Shown: positions 1-8,227, counted from the stretch's first letter. The stretch is 64,000 nucleotides of DNA from JBBDXI01 sp040902425 (GCA_040902425.1 JBBDXI010000080.1:1-64000), one strand, 5' to 3'. Numbers and translations are program-made. Notes: generated by a model from the sequence alone, not told the origin.

Positions 1-176
1 GCGTGAGCGAGGCCGGGACCACGGCCCTGGCGCGGGCGCTTCCGCCAGCACCCCGCCGCTCCACGCTCCCGCGCCCCCCCCCGAGAGTCGCCCCCAACCC
101 AATGCCCTCCCACCTGCGAACAATGCCCCCGGCAACCGACGCTCGAACGCACAACAGACCAGGCAAGGAGTCGCTC

Positions 177-1496
177 ATGACAACGGCGCAGTGGACGGGA
201 CGGTTGGCCGCGGGCATCGCCCTGGCCCTGCTCAGCGCCCCCGCCCCCGCCCAGTACGGCGGCCAGCGTGGGCGCGACTCCGAGGAGCCCAGGATCGTCG
301 CGCGGGTCAAGCCGCACGAGTGGACCCTGACCACCCGCGTCAACGTCCGTCTCGACCAGTTCGCCAGGGACGCCAACGGCATGCCCCTGACCACGGGCTT
401 CAAGTTCGACACCGTCTCGGTCATCTTCCCCCTGATCCCGGAGACCGCCTCCAGCATCTCCGCCCCGATCGAGCCGGTCGAGGGCGTGGAGCGCTACCGC
501 CCCTACATCAAGGGCCGGCTCATGCTCAACGACGCCACCGTCAACGAGCGCCCCGAGGTGCTCTCCAACTACGCCGCCGGCGCCCGCCTCGGGAAGTGGA
601 CCCACCGCGACTGGTCCGGCAAGGAGATGACCCTCGAGGTCACGCTCCCCGTCACCGCCTACCAGACGACGTTCGACGAGAAGCTCGCCATGGCCGCCGG
701 CTGGCCCGACGCCTGGCCCGAGCCCGCCGCCTCCTGCATGCAGCCGCAGTACTGGATCGACCTGGACCCGGCGAAGGGCCCCTACGACATGACGCCAATC
801 AAGGAGTTCGTCCGGCGGGCCACGAACGGCAAGGACCCCAAGTCCGTCCCCCCGGCCATGCTCGCCAAGGTCCTCGCGGGCGAAGTGCTCCGCGCAGTCA
901 ACCCCTCCGCCGGCGATGGCCTCAACTTCAACCGCACCGGCGAGCTCGAGGGCATCGACCTCAAGGGAGCCCCTCAGACGCTCCTCGACGGAAGGGGCAG
1001 TGAGTTCGACATGGCCTGTGTGCTCGTCGCCGCGTACCGCGCCGCGGGCCTCCCCGCCCGCACCGTGATCGGCTACGACGTCGGCGAGGGCAAGACCGGG
1101 AACCGCTTCCTCGGCAAGAGCGGCTCCGCCGAGCTGCGCGCCTGGGTCGAGTTCCCCCTCCTCGACAAGGACAGCAAGATCGTCTGGGTCCCCGTCGATG
1201 TCGTCCGCATGCGCAAGAGCGGCAGCCGCCCCAAGCCCATCGCCCAGAGGTGGCCTTTCTTCGGCGAGCACGACGAGCTCGACCGCGTCATCCCCTTCGC
1301 CTTCCAGTTCCACCCGCCGACCACCGTCGTCGCCTACGGCTCCCCCGCCTTCTGGGGCTGGCTGGTCACCCCCAAGCCCCCGGACCGCGTCATGCAGACC
1401 GTCCGCTTCGGCGCCATCACCACGCCCACCACCGCCGAGGAGCAGAAACGCCGCCGCGAGGAAGAGCGCCAGCGCCAGGGCGGCGGCCGCAAGTAG
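177..1496 (+). CDS. Secreted transglutaminase-fold protein, probably non-catalytic
   Basis: The open frame runs to the window edge, but the ATG at 177 has a near-perfect ribosome site (AAGGAG, 165-170, six bases away) and starts a clear signal peptide (about residues 1-25, ending APAPAQ), so a 439-residue exported protein is called. The C-terminal half has the transglutaminase-like pattern: a helix ending AAYRAAGLPAR (about 285-295), a strand VIGYDVG, then RAWVEFPL and WVPVDVV (about 320-345). By eye, the helix position that normally carries the catalytic Cys is Glu (SEFDMACV), and the usual HAW.E is RAWVEF, so both Cys and His look replaced. The tail is Arg/Gln/Gly-rich. The fold call is good; the substrate is unknown and an enzymatic role is doubtful. 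Confidence 0.7.
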   Translation: MTTAQWTGRLAAGIALALLSAPAPAQYGGQRGRDSEEPRIVARVKPHEWTLTTRVNVRLDQFARDANGMPLTTGFKFDTVSVIFPLIPETASSISAPIEPVEGVERYRPYIKGRLMLNDATVNERPEVLSNYAAGARLGKWTHRDWSGKEMTLEVTLPVTAYQTTFDEKLAMAAGWPDAWPEPAASCMQPQYWIDLDPAKGPYDMTPIKEFVRRATNGKDPKSVPPAMLAKVLAGEVLRAVNPSAGDGLNFNRTGELEGIDLKGAPQTLLDGRGSEFDMACVLVAAYRAAGLPARTVIGYDVGEGKTGNRFLGKSGSAELRAWVEFPLLDKDSKIVWVPVDVVRMRKSGSRPKPIAQRWPFFGEHDELDRVIPFAFQFHPPTTVVAYGSPAFWGWLVTPKPPDRVMQTVRFGAITTPTTAEEQKRRREEERQRQGGGRK

Positions 1497-1537
1497 TTGG
1501 GCGCCCACGCGGGACCGGCATCGACCCGGCCCTTGGT

Positions 1538-2752
1538 TCAGGGGCATCCCGCCGCGTACCGCTGCAGGAAGCACGAGAAGTCCGCCACGTTGAGCACGGG
1601 TGGCTCCGCCGACTCGTCGCAGTTGGCGTACGCATCCCCGGCCGCGTACTTCTGCAGGAAGCACGAGAAGTCGGCCACGTTCAGCACCGGCGGCGACTGC
1701 GAGCTGTCGCAGTTGGCGTAGCACGCCCGCGCCGGCGTCAGCAGCAGCACGTGCGAGTAGGTTGTCCCCGCCCTGCGGGCGTGCGCCACGATCTGCCCCG
1801 CGTTGTTGATGTCGATCGCCGTCTCGATCGTCCACCCCAGACCCGGGTCGATCAGCGGTGTCAGCAGCCGCATCCCGCGCTCCGGCGTGTACACCCAGCC
1901 CCGGTAGCCAGTGCTGTCGTGGCCCTCGCCCACCGCGTGCCCCAGGTCGTTAAGCCCCAGCCCCCGCGTCCTCGCCGCGATCTGCTGCAGCGGCAGGGGC
2001 GTCCCGTGCCGCGTGTACAGGTACGGCACCGATGTGTTCCCGCCGAAGTAGGGCGCCGAGTTGCCCAGCACCAGCCCCGCGCTGTTGATCTTCGCCACCC
2101 CCATCCGCGTCCACGTCTCGTTCAGCCCGGGGATCATCGTCATCCCGCCCGCCTCATCCCATACGAACCCCGCCGTCGCCCCGATCGCCCCGGCGACTAC
2201 GCTCGAATCGTTGATCGAGATCGCCTGGTTGTCTGTCAGCGGGTCGATCCCCGCCGCCGCCGCCCCCGGCGCCTTGATGAACGAGCGGTTCCCGGTTCCC
2301 GCCGCGAACGCCCCGACCGCCACTCCGGACGAGTTGATCGCGTTCCCGTGCCCTTTCGTTTCGCCGGATGCAGGCAGGATGATCGAGTACTGCCCGTTCT
2401 GATAGACCCACGGCCCGCCGGAGTTGTCGTACCCGTCGCCCACGATCACGCCCGCGTCGTTGATGTCCGCCGCCCGGTTCCGCTGCCCGTTCCCCGCGGG
2501 CGACGGCATCACCACCGTCCCGCTCGCCGCCGACCACCGCCACGGATAGGTGAGCCCGCCCGGCTCGTTGAGCATCACCCACCCCACGACCTCGGCGTGG
2601 TTGTTCATCGCCAGGGGGAACAGGATCAGCGTGTTCGGGGGGCGCGGGACCTCCGTGACCGTGTACTCAGGCTGGGCCGGCGCAACGGAGGGGAGGACCA
2701 CGAGAGCGGCGGCCGCGGCCAGGATCGAGCGTGCGTGTGCCATGCCCTTCAT
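1538..2752 (-). CDS. Secreted HAF-repeat protein with two GC-type dockerin modules
   Basis: A 404-residue protein with a Sec signal peptide (about residues 1-26, ending VAPAQ). The middle holds repeated I(N/D)..G.(I/V)VG units such as DINDAGVIVGDG and DINNAGQIVAHA, the pattern of extracellular HAF repeats that probably build a beta-propeller-like domain. The last 60 residues are two copies of a Cys-containing YANCD..xxPPVLNVADFSCFLQ.YAAG module, the GC-type dockerin tail of Phycisphaerae secreted proteins, thought to anchor or sort them. The ATG at 2743 (MAHARS) is an alternative start. It converges with the upstream plus-strand gene. The ligand is unknown. Confidence 0.8.
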   Translation of the reverse strand: MKGMAHARSILAAAAALVVLPSVAPAQPEYTVTEVPRPPNTLILFPLAMNNHAEVVGWVMLNEPGGLTYPWRWSAASGTVVMPSPAGNGQRNRAADINDAGVIVGDGYDNSGGPWVYQNGQYSIILPASGETKGHGNAINSSGVAVGAFAAGTGNRSFIKAPGAAAAGIDPLTDNQAISINDSSVVAGAIGATAGFVWDEAGGMTMIPGLNETWTRMGVAKINSAGLVLGNSAPYFGGNTSVPYLYTRHGTPLPLQQIAARTRGLGLNDLGHAVGEGHDSTGYRGWVYTPERGMRLLTPLIDPGLGWTIETAIDINNAGQIVAHARRAGTTYSHVLLLTPARACYANCDSSQSPPVLNVADFSCFLQKYAAGDAYANCDESAEPPVLNVADFSCFLQRYAAGCP

Positions 2753-2809
2753 GCGTCGCCGCGACCGCTACCCCGTCAGCGGGCGCGTGATTTGTCCCTA
2801 CGCTTGAGC

Positions 2810-4033
2810 ATGACCGCCGCCTACCCCACCTGGGGCACCGAGATCGACCAGTCCGCCCACGACCAGATGGCCGCTGCCATGCGGCTGCCGGTGTCCGTCG
2901 CCGGCGCCCTCATGCCCGACGCCCACGTCGGCTACGGCCTGCCCATCGGCGGGGTGCTGGCGACCAAAGGCGCGGTGATCCCCTACGCCGTGGGTGTGGA
3001 CATCGCCTGCCGCATGATGATGACCGTCTTCGACCTGCCGCCGGAGCGCCTCCAGCAGGACCGCGAGCGCTTCCGCACCATCATCGAGCGCAACACCCTG
3101 TTCGGGACCGGCCAGGCCTTCCGCAAGCCCGCCGAGCACCCCGTCATCGACGAGGACTGGGGCATCACGCCCGTCACCCGCTCGCTCAGGGACAAGGCCA
3201 CCGGCCAGCTCGGCACCAGCGGCTCGGGCAACCACTTCGTCGAGTTCGGCGAGTTCGAGTTGTTCCCAAGGGAAACCAACGGTGGGGCAGGCGTCCCGCC
3301 TGCCTCTCTGCCCCTCAAGCCCGGCCGCTACCTCGCCGTCCTCTCCCATTCCGGCTCGCGCGGCCCCGGCGCCGCCGTCGCCAACCACTACAGCAGGCTC
3401 GCCCGCTCCCTGCACCCGGACCTGCCCAAGGACCTCTCGTACCTCGCCTGGCTCGACCTGGGCAAGGAAGGCGACGAGTACTGGGCCGCCATGGAGCTCA
3501 TGGGCCGCTTCGCCAGGGCCAACCACCACATCATCCACCAGAAGATCGCCCGCGATGTCGGCCTGCTGAAGGGCGATGGTGGGGGGGTCCTCCTCCAAGT
3601 CGAGAACCACCACAACTTCGCCTGGCGCGAGCGGCACGCGATCGACGGCCGGGAGCAGGACGTGATCGTTCACCGCAAGGGCGCCACCCCCGCGGGCGCA
3701 GGCGTGCTCGGCCTCATCCCCGGCTCAATGGCCACCCCCGGCTACCTCGTCGAGGGCCTGGGCAGCGCGCCGTCCCTCCACTCGGCATCCCACGGCGCCG
3801 GGCGCCGTCTCTCGCGCACGAAGGCCAAGGAGGCCACCCGCTGGTCGCACCTGCGCCCGCAGCTCGAGGCCGCGGGGGTTGAGCTGATGTCCGCCGGTCT
3901 GGACGAGGGCCCGCACGCCTACAAGGACATCGACGCCGTGATGGCCGCCCAGTCCGACCTCGTCCGCACCCTCGGCAAGTTCACACCGCGGCTGGTCAAG
4001 ATGGCGCCGGAGGGCGAGAAGCCCGAAGACTGA
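2810..4033 (+). CDS. rtcB: RNA-splicing ligase RtcB (3'-phosphate/5'-OH RNA ligase)
   Basis: RtcB joins RNA 2',3'-cyclic-phosphate or 3'-phosphate ends to 5'-OH ends using GTP and Mn(II), for RNA repair. At 407 residues it is the normal bacterial length. Metal and GMP-binding residues are all visible: Cys67 in GVDIACRM, His142 in GSGNHFVEF, His180 in SHSGSRG, the ENHHN motif, and the guanylylated His328 in SASHGAGRRLSR. The ATG at 2810 begins the family N-terminus MTAAYPTWG; the ribosome site is weak. The residues around ETNGGAGVPPASLP, between the NHF and SHSGSRG motifs, are encoded by a small palindrome (3286-3304) and look like an in-frame insertion in a loop. Confidence 0.95.
   Translation: MTAAYPTWGTEIDQSAHDQMAAAMRLPVSVAGALMPDAHVGYGLPIGGVLATKGAVIPYAVGVDIACRMMMTVFDLPPERLQQDRERFRTIIERNTLFGTGQAFRKPAEHPVIDEDWGITPVTRSLRDKATGQLGTSGSGNHFVEFGEFELFPRETNGGAGVPPASLPLKPGRYLAVLSHSGSRGPGAAVANHYSRLARSLHPDLPKDLSYLAWLDLGKEGDEYWAAMELMGRFARANHHIIHQKIARDVGLLKGDGGGVLLQVENHHNFAWRERHAIDGREQDVIVHRKGATPAGAGVLGLIPGSMATPGYLVEGLGSAPSLHSASHGAGRRLSRTKAKEATRWSHLRPQLEAAGVELMSAGLDEGPHAYKDIDAVMAAQSDLVRTLGKFTPRLVKMAPEGEKPED
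3286..3304. repeat. Small palindrome inserted in frame inside rtcB
   Basis: GGCAGGC (3286-3292), five-base spacer, GCCTGCC (3298-3304), flanked by GGG and TC. It encodes part of GGAGVPPAS in RtcB. Short GGCAGGC-type palindromes translated as such residues are, from memory, widespread in Planctomycetota and Verrucomicrobiota proteins. Confidence 0.6.
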
Positions 4034-4124
4034 GTAAGCCGCGAAGGCGGAATGAGCCGGGGCGGCCCGCCCGGGCTCGGTGCACCAGAACTCGCCGCTT
4101 CATTCGTGCCGGTACCCTCCCGCC

Positions 4125-4592
4125 ATGCTCCTCTGGCTCCTCCGCCACGGCAAAGCCGAATCCGGCTCCCCCTCCGGGCGCGACGACGACCGCGCGCTCG
4201 CACCCCGCGGCGAGCGGCAGGCCGAATGGCTCGGGCGGACCATCGCCCGCCGTCCCGACCGCCCGGCTCTGATCCTCTCCAGCCCCATCCTCCGCGCCAT
4301 CGAGACCGCCCGGCGTCTCAACGGGGCGCTCGCCGCCCCGCTCGAGCAGTCAGAGTCCCTGGAGGTCGGCCGCCCCCCTTCCGCCGCCCTGGCCCTCATC
4401 CAGAGCCACGCCGCCGATCCCGTCATGCTGGTCGGCCACAACCCGCAGATGGCCGGGCTCCTTGGCCTCCTCACCGAGGGCCACGGTCACGAGTCCCAGT
4501 TCCAGACCGGTCAGGCCTTCCTGCTCGACCTCGACCCCGACAACCCCATTGGCCGCGCCGACCTCGTCGCCACCCTCCGGTCCGACGACTGA
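4125..4592 (+). CDS. sixA: Phosphohistidine phosphatase SixA-like
   Basis: A 155-residue histidine phosphatase of the SixA group, which removes phosphate from phosphohistidine on HPt or PTS-type proteins. The RHG catalytic motif is at residues 7-9 (LLRHGKAES), the second Arg is in SSPILRAIETA, and the second active-site His is in LVGHNPQMAGL. The length matches the family. The start at 4125 is chosen because it places the RHG motif at the usual distance; an upstream in-frame GTG/ATG would add a meaningless leader. It lies 91 bases after rtcB on the same strand. HPt-containing genes exist elsewhere in the window, but a partner is not shown here. Confidence 0.88.
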   Translation: MLLWLLRHGKAESGSPSGRDDDRALAPRGERQAEWLGRTIARRPDRPALILSSPILRAIETARRLNGALAAPLEQSESLEVGRPPSAALALIQSHAADPVMLVGHNPQMAGLLGLLTEGHGHESQFQTGQAFLLDLDPDNPIGRADLVATLRSDD

Positions 4593-4698
4593 GACCGTGC
4601 CCGAGGAACCGGACCGCGCCGCCCGCGCGCAAAGCGAGCCCACGCACCAACGACCACCGGGCACGCCGGGCTCCTCAGGCATCAGGCCATCCCGCGGC

Positions 4699-5025
4699 TC
4701 ACCACCCGCCGCGGCCGCCGCCCCCGCCGCCACCACCGCGGCCGTAGCCGCCGCCCCCACCCCCGCCCCCGCGTGAGGCCTCGCGGGGCTTCGCCACGTT
4801 CGCCACCAGCGGGCGACCGCCGAAGTCCTTCCCGTTCAGGGCATTGATCGCGTTCTGGGCCTCGTTGTCGTTCGCCATCTCGACAAAGCCGAACCCGCGC
4901 GACCGGCCCGTCTCCCGGTCCATCACCACGCTCGCCCGCGCCACCTGCCCGTGCTGCCCGAACAGTTGCTGCAGGTCCCCCTCGGTCGTGTTGTACGGCA
5001 GATTCCCGACGTAAATGTTCGTCAC
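4699..5025 (-). CDS. RRM-domain RNA-binding protein with glycine-rich tail
   Basis: A 108-residue single RNA-recognition-motif protein of the cyanobacterial/planctomycete Rbp type. RNP2 is IYVGNL (residues 4-9) and RNP1 is RGFGFVEM (about 41-48); the final 25 residues are almost all Gly with Arg and Tyr. The GTG at 5025 is preferred because it places IYVGNL at the N-terminus and is preceded by GAGGA and AAAGGG; the longer frame upstream has no family resemblance. Such proteins bind single-stranded RNA and often act in cold response or mRNA localisation. The targets are not evident here. Confidence 0.9.
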   Translation of the reverse strand: MTNIYVGNLPYNTTEGDLQQLFGQHGQVARASVVMDRETGRSRGFGFVEMANDNEAQNAINALNGKDFGGRPLVANVAKPREASRGGGGGGGGYGRGGGGGGGGRGGW

Positions 5026-5206
5026 GATCCTCAGTCCCTTTCCCGGGGCGGGCAGGGCGGGGAATACCGGAACCGTTCCGCGGCCGCCCGGGCAGAGCCG
5101 CGCCGGTTCACGAGACACGTGTGGCCGCGGGCGCCACGCGTCGCAGTGTACCGACTTTGCCCCCTGTCAACAGCCCCCCGCCCGCGCCCGCCGCGCTGCC
5201 CGCCCC

Positions 5207-5851
5207 TCACCCCCGCGGCCGGGCCGACCCCCGCGCCCCCGCTAGACGCCTCACACGCCGGCCCCCGGCCCCCGCCCACGGGCGGGTGAACGGCTCCAGC
5301 TCCGGCGGAAGCGCCCGCAGCCCCCGCCGCCGGGCCTTGTCCACCGCGTACTTCAGCGACTGGTGCATCCGCCGCCGCACCCCCTCCGTCACGTTCAGCC
5401 CCAGGGCCTCCATCGTCGCCAGGGAGTAGGCCCACGCGTGGTACTCCTCCAGGCAGCGCGGCCGGTAGGTCTCGAAGCCGATCACGTGGTGCCCAACCTC
5501 GTGCAGGAAGACCGCCGCCGACATCGGCCCCTTCGGCCGCGGCGCCTCGATCAGCCTCGCGACGGTCCCATCCCGGTACCGCACCTCCCACGCGATCCCC
5601 GTCATCGCCCTGCGCCACCGCCGCACGCGGATCCCGTGCTTCGCCAACATCTCCCGCGTGACCCGCTCGTACCGCTCCTCCGCGGTGCGACGGACCGCAG
5701 CGCCGGGCGGCCGGTCCCCCGTGCCACCCGTGCCACCGACCGCGGCTTTGGGCGGTCGGTGCTCCTGCGCCCGGCCCTTCCCCCGCTCCGGAGCCCGCGC
5801 CGGATGGATCACACGCTTCACCAGGTCCCACAGCGTCAGCATCTCACCCAT
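5207..5851 (-). CDS. Putative HExxH zinc-peptidase-like protein coupled to fmt
   Basis: A 214-residue protein of unknown function. Residues 117-121 are HEVGH within AVFLHEVGHHVIGFE, followed by EEYHAWAYS (135-143), which could give the third zinc ligand as in ImmA/IrrE- or gluzincin-like folds. There is no signal peptide and the C-terminus is Arg-rich, so it may act in the cytoplasm. The start overlaps the last 8 bases of fmt on the same strand, implying translational coupling. The variable stretch around residues 30-50 (AVGGTGGTGD) is encoded by a dispersed hairpin repeat (5730-5762). Peptidase activity is inferred only from the motif. Confidence 0.6.
   Translation of the reverse strand: MGEMLTLWDLVKRVIHPARAPERGKGRAQEHRPPKAAVGGTGGTGDRPPGAAVRRTAEERYERVTREMLAKHGIRVRRWRRAMTGIAWEVRYRDGTVARLIEAPRPKGPMSAAVFLHEVGHHVIGFETYRPRCLEEYHAWAYSLATMEALGLNVTEGVRRRMHQSLKYAVDKARRRGLRALPPELEPFTRPWAGAGGRRVRRLAGARGSARPRG
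5730..5762 (-). repeat. Dispersed hairpin repeat, copy in the HExxH gene
   Basis: Ten-base arms CACCGACCGC (5734-5743) and GCGGTCGGTG (5752-5761) around an eight-base loop, with the family's extra GCAC beyond the GTG arm when read on the minus strand. It is nearly identical in layout to the copy at 30587-30620. It lies in a low-conservation part of the coding sequence. Confidence 0.7.
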
Positions 5852-6794
5852 CCTGCCCGCCCCTGGCGCTGACCAGCCGCTCCCTTGGCGCCACCTTGTG
5901 CCCCCGGATGAACTCCCCCCACCCCATCCTCCGCTTCCCCGCCGGCTGCACCTCCACGAGCCTCAGCAGCGTCCCCGCCCCGCAGGCCACGAGCCCTTCG
6001 GGAACATCGACCAGCGTCCCCGGCACCACTCCATCGGAACCCCCGCCCGCCAGTTGCACCCGCCAGAGCTTCAGCTCGACCCCCCCCAGCTTCACGGCCA
6101 CCCCCGGCCACGGCGTCAACCCGTGGACCCGCGCCCGGCACTCGGCCGCGGGGCGCGAGAGGTCCACCGTCCCGTCCCCCTTGCTCAGCTTCGGGGCGAG
6201 GGTGACCCCGGCCTCATCCTGGGGTGTGCCCTCCAGGGTCCCCTGCTCGTGGCGCGCCAGCACATCCAGCACCAGCGCCGGCCCATCCTGCGCGAGCATC
6301 TGGGCAAGCTCCCCCGCCGTCAGGTCCGGGTCGAGCGCCCGGCGCGACTGCCCCAGCACCAGCCCCGCATCCATCCGCTCCGCCAGCGTGATGACGCTGT
6401 TGCCCGTCTCGGCATCCCCCGCCAGGATCGCCGCGGCCACCGGCGCTGCCCCGCGCCAGCGGGGCAGGAGCGACGCGTGCAGGTTCGTGGCGAACCGCCC
6501 ATCCAGAAGGGCCCGCCCCAGCTTCTGCCCGTACGCGATGACCACCCAGGCCGCGGCCGGCGCCCCGCGCACCCGCGCACACGCCCCCGCCTCGTTCACA
6601 TCCTCCGGCTTCAGCACCGGCACGCCCGCCAGGTGCTCCGCCGCCCACTGCGCCACCGGCGTGGGCGTCAGGGCGCCCCCGCGCCCCGCCGGCCGGTCCG
6701 GCTGCGTCACGACAGCCCAGATCGTGTGCCGCTGCGCCAGCGCAGCCAGGGTCGGCAGCCCGAACCCTCCGGAGCCGAAGTACACGAGGTCCAT
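5844..6794 (-). CDS. fmt: Methionyl-tRNA formyltransferase
   Basis: Fmt formylates Met-tRNAi with 10-formyl-tetrahydrofolate for initiation. At 316 residues it has the usual length. The catalytic set is present: Asn104, His106 and Ser108 in NLHASLLPRWRGAAP, and Asp142 in AERMDAG. The N-terminal YFGSGGFGLPTL and the C-terminal beta-barrel beginning near residue 210 are also typical. The ATG at 6794 starts right at the family N-terminus. The gene is followed, with an 8-base overlap, by the HExxH protein. Peptide deformylase, the next enzyme acting on the same formyl group, is encoded 3 kb away (9683-10234). Confidence 0.96.
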   Translation of the reverse strand: MDLVYFGSGGFGLPTLAALAQRHTIWAVVTQPDRPAGRGGALTPTPVAQWAAEHLAGVPVLKPEDVNEAGACARVRGAPAAAWVVIAYGQKLGRALLDGRFATNLHASLLPRWRGAAPVAAAILAGDAETGNSVITLAERMDAGLVLGQSRRALDPDLTAGELAQMLAQDGPALVLDVLARHEQGTLEGTPQDEAGVTLAPKLSKGDGTVDLSRPAAECRARVHGLTPWPGVAVKLGGVELKLWRVQLAGGGSDGVVPGTLVDVPEGLVACGAGTLLRLVEVQPAGKRRMGWGEFIRGHKVAPRERLVSARGGQDG

Positions 6795-6851
6795 CTCTGG
6801 CCCGCAGCCTAGCCGGTCGCCCGACCCGCCACCACCCGCGCGGGGGCCCGC

Positions 6852-8126
6852 TCAGGCCCCGGCCCCCGCGGGCCCGCCTCCCAGCACCATCCTGATCCGC
6901 GTGTACATGACCGGGTACCGCACGAGGCACCGGAACACGCGGAACTCCGCCGGCCTCCACCCCGCGCGGGTGATCGCGCGCGTCAGCAGGTCGGCGTAGC
7001 GGGGGATCAGCGGCGTCCTCGCGGCGTCGGGCCCCTCCCCGAGGTACTCCGCGCCCTCGCTCAGCCTCAGCAGGTCCCCCGGCCTGTCCTCCATGACGCC
7101 GTCGAGCCGGCACGCGTAGACCCGCACCGCCGGCGGGCTCGTGTCCCACGTGCTCCGATGCATGAGAATGTCGCCCACGTAGGCCTCCGTCGGCAGGGTC
7201 ACGGCCCGCGAAAGCCCCACCTCCGCGCCCGGCGCGCTGCCGGGCGCTGCCGAGTCGGCCCGGAAGATGTTCGCCGCGAAGTAGGTCACCTCGCCGCTCG
7301 GGCCCAGGCGCTCGCCGGCGAGCTCGTACGCGCAGTGCCCCGGCCGGCTCTCGACAAGCCGGAACTCCGGGAGCGGCCGGGAGCAGAAATCCGGCAGCAG
7401 GCCGATCCCCTCCGGCCCGCTTCCCGCGTCCAGCGGCTCGGGCGGGCCGGCCTCGGGGTCCCCCGCGTTCGGCACGCTCCAGTGGCTCGCCACGGTGTGC
7501 GCAGGGACGCCGCGACGCGTGCTCCGGAGGCCCACCAGCCCGCGGATGAGCACGCGGTCGAGCAGGCCGCGCCCTTCCGGCCCCGCGCTGGGGTGCATGA
7601 TCTTCACGAGGCAGCTGGCCCTCGCCTGGCGCCCCCACAGGAGCGCCGCAGCGCGGAAGGCCGCCCGCTTGTGCCGCAGCTCGGCGCTCGACGCTGCGCC
7701 CTCGGTGTCGCTGGCGACGCTGAGGCCCGACACCATCGTCTCGAACGCGTCGCGGCTGCCGGCGTCGCGGTCCACCATCTCCTCGAATCGCCGGAACGCG
7801 GCGCGGGCGCGCTCCACGGCCGCCGGGGGCACCCCGTGGCGGGCCGCCGCGCCCAGGAAGCCCTCCATCGCACGCTCGCCCGGCATGAGCGAGGGCAGCG
7901 CCCGCATATCCCGGCCGGTCGCCGCGTTGAAGAGCCCCCAGCTCACCTTGTGGCTCAGGCCCAGGCGCCGGCGAAGATCGGAGGCCCGGCGCACCGGCGG
8001 GGAGAGGTGCTCCAGCACCTCCGCCAGCGCCGGGCGAAGCTCGCCGAGCACCGCCCGCGCATCCTCCTCAAAGGGAGGGCCCAGGGCAACGGGGCCTTCG
8101 CGGATGGCATCAGCGGGTAGCTGCAT
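6852..8126 (-). CDS. Conserved protein of unknown function (424 residues)
   Basis: No known family could be named with confidence. The N-terminal quarter (about residues 45-75, DLRRRLGLSHKVSWGLFNA) reads like a helix-turn-helix, followed by an alpha-helical stretch rich in Ala/Arg. The rest is mixed alpha/beta, with a proline-rich linker near 210-240 and a C-terminal strand-rich part (VTYFAANIF, AVRVYACRLDG). There is no signal peptide or membrane segment. The ATG at 8126 is used; the frame runs on upstream through an intergenic region with promoter-like signals for the opposite gene. Similar 400-residue proteins are, from memory, recurrent in Planctomycetota, perhaps as regulators. It is divergent from the dockerin gene at 8280. 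Confidence 0.55.
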   Translation of the reverse strand: MQLPADAIREGPVALGPPFEEDARAVLGELRPALAEVLEHLSPPVRRASDLRRRLGLSHKVSWGLFNAATGRDMRALPSLMPGERAMEGFLGAAARHGVPPAAVERARAAFRRFEEMVDRDAGSRDAFETMVSGLSVASDTEGAASSAELRHKRAAFRAAALLWGRQARASCLVKIMHPSAGPEGRGLLDRVLIRGLVGLRSTRRGVPAHTVASHWSVPNAGDPEAGPPEPLDAGSGPEGIGLLPDFCSRPLPEFRLVESRPGHCAYELAGERLGPSGEVTYFAANIFRADSAAPGSAPGAEVGLSRAVTLPTEAYVGDILMHRSTWDTSPPAVRVYACRLDGVMEDRPGDLLRLSEGAEYLGEGPDAARTPLIPRYADLLTRAITRAGWRPAEFRVFRCLVRYPVMYTRIRMVLGGGPAGAGA

Positions 8127-8174
8127 GGGCCGGCTTGGAGAGTACCAGACCGGGGGGAATCTGTCGAGGAATTT

Positions 8175-8196
8175 GTTCCGGAACACGTCCCGGAAC
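8175..8196. promoter_or_regulatory. Palindromic operator-like site between divergent genes
   Basis: GTTCCGGAAC (8175-8184) is a perfect 10-base palindrome, and its half CCGGAAC recurs at 8190-8196, directly ahead of the TTGACA at 8199. The spacing suggests a repressor or activator site controlling one or both divergent genes. The binding protein is unknown. Confidence 0.35.
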
Positions 8197-8198
8197 TC

Positions 8199-8227
8199 TT
8201 GACAGGCCGCGAGCCTCCAAGTACGTT
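8199..8227 (+). promoter_or_regulatory. Sigma-70-type promoter for the dockerin propeller gene
   Basis: A consensus TTGACA (8199-8204), 17-base spacer and TACGTT (8222-8227) lie 53 bases before the ATG at 8280. The -35 is perfect; the -10 keeps the TA....T skeleton, as does the promoter at 29134. Confidence 0.6.

Noticed and set aside
1..176. N-terminal extension of the transglutaminase-fold protein to the window edge
   Set aside because: The ATG at 177 has a near-ideal ribosome site and begins a signal peptide; upstream residues are low-complexity Pro/Arg.
5141..5170. TTGACA (minus strand, 5170-5165) with TACACT as promoter of the RRM gene
   Set aside because: The spacing is only 14 bases and no better -10 lies at 16-18 bases; kept out of the feature list.
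6433..6470. CTGCCCCGC/GCGGGGCAG inverted repeat in fmt
   Set aside because: It encodes the conserved PRWRGAAPV segment that every Fmt has, so the palindrome is coincidental rather than inserted.
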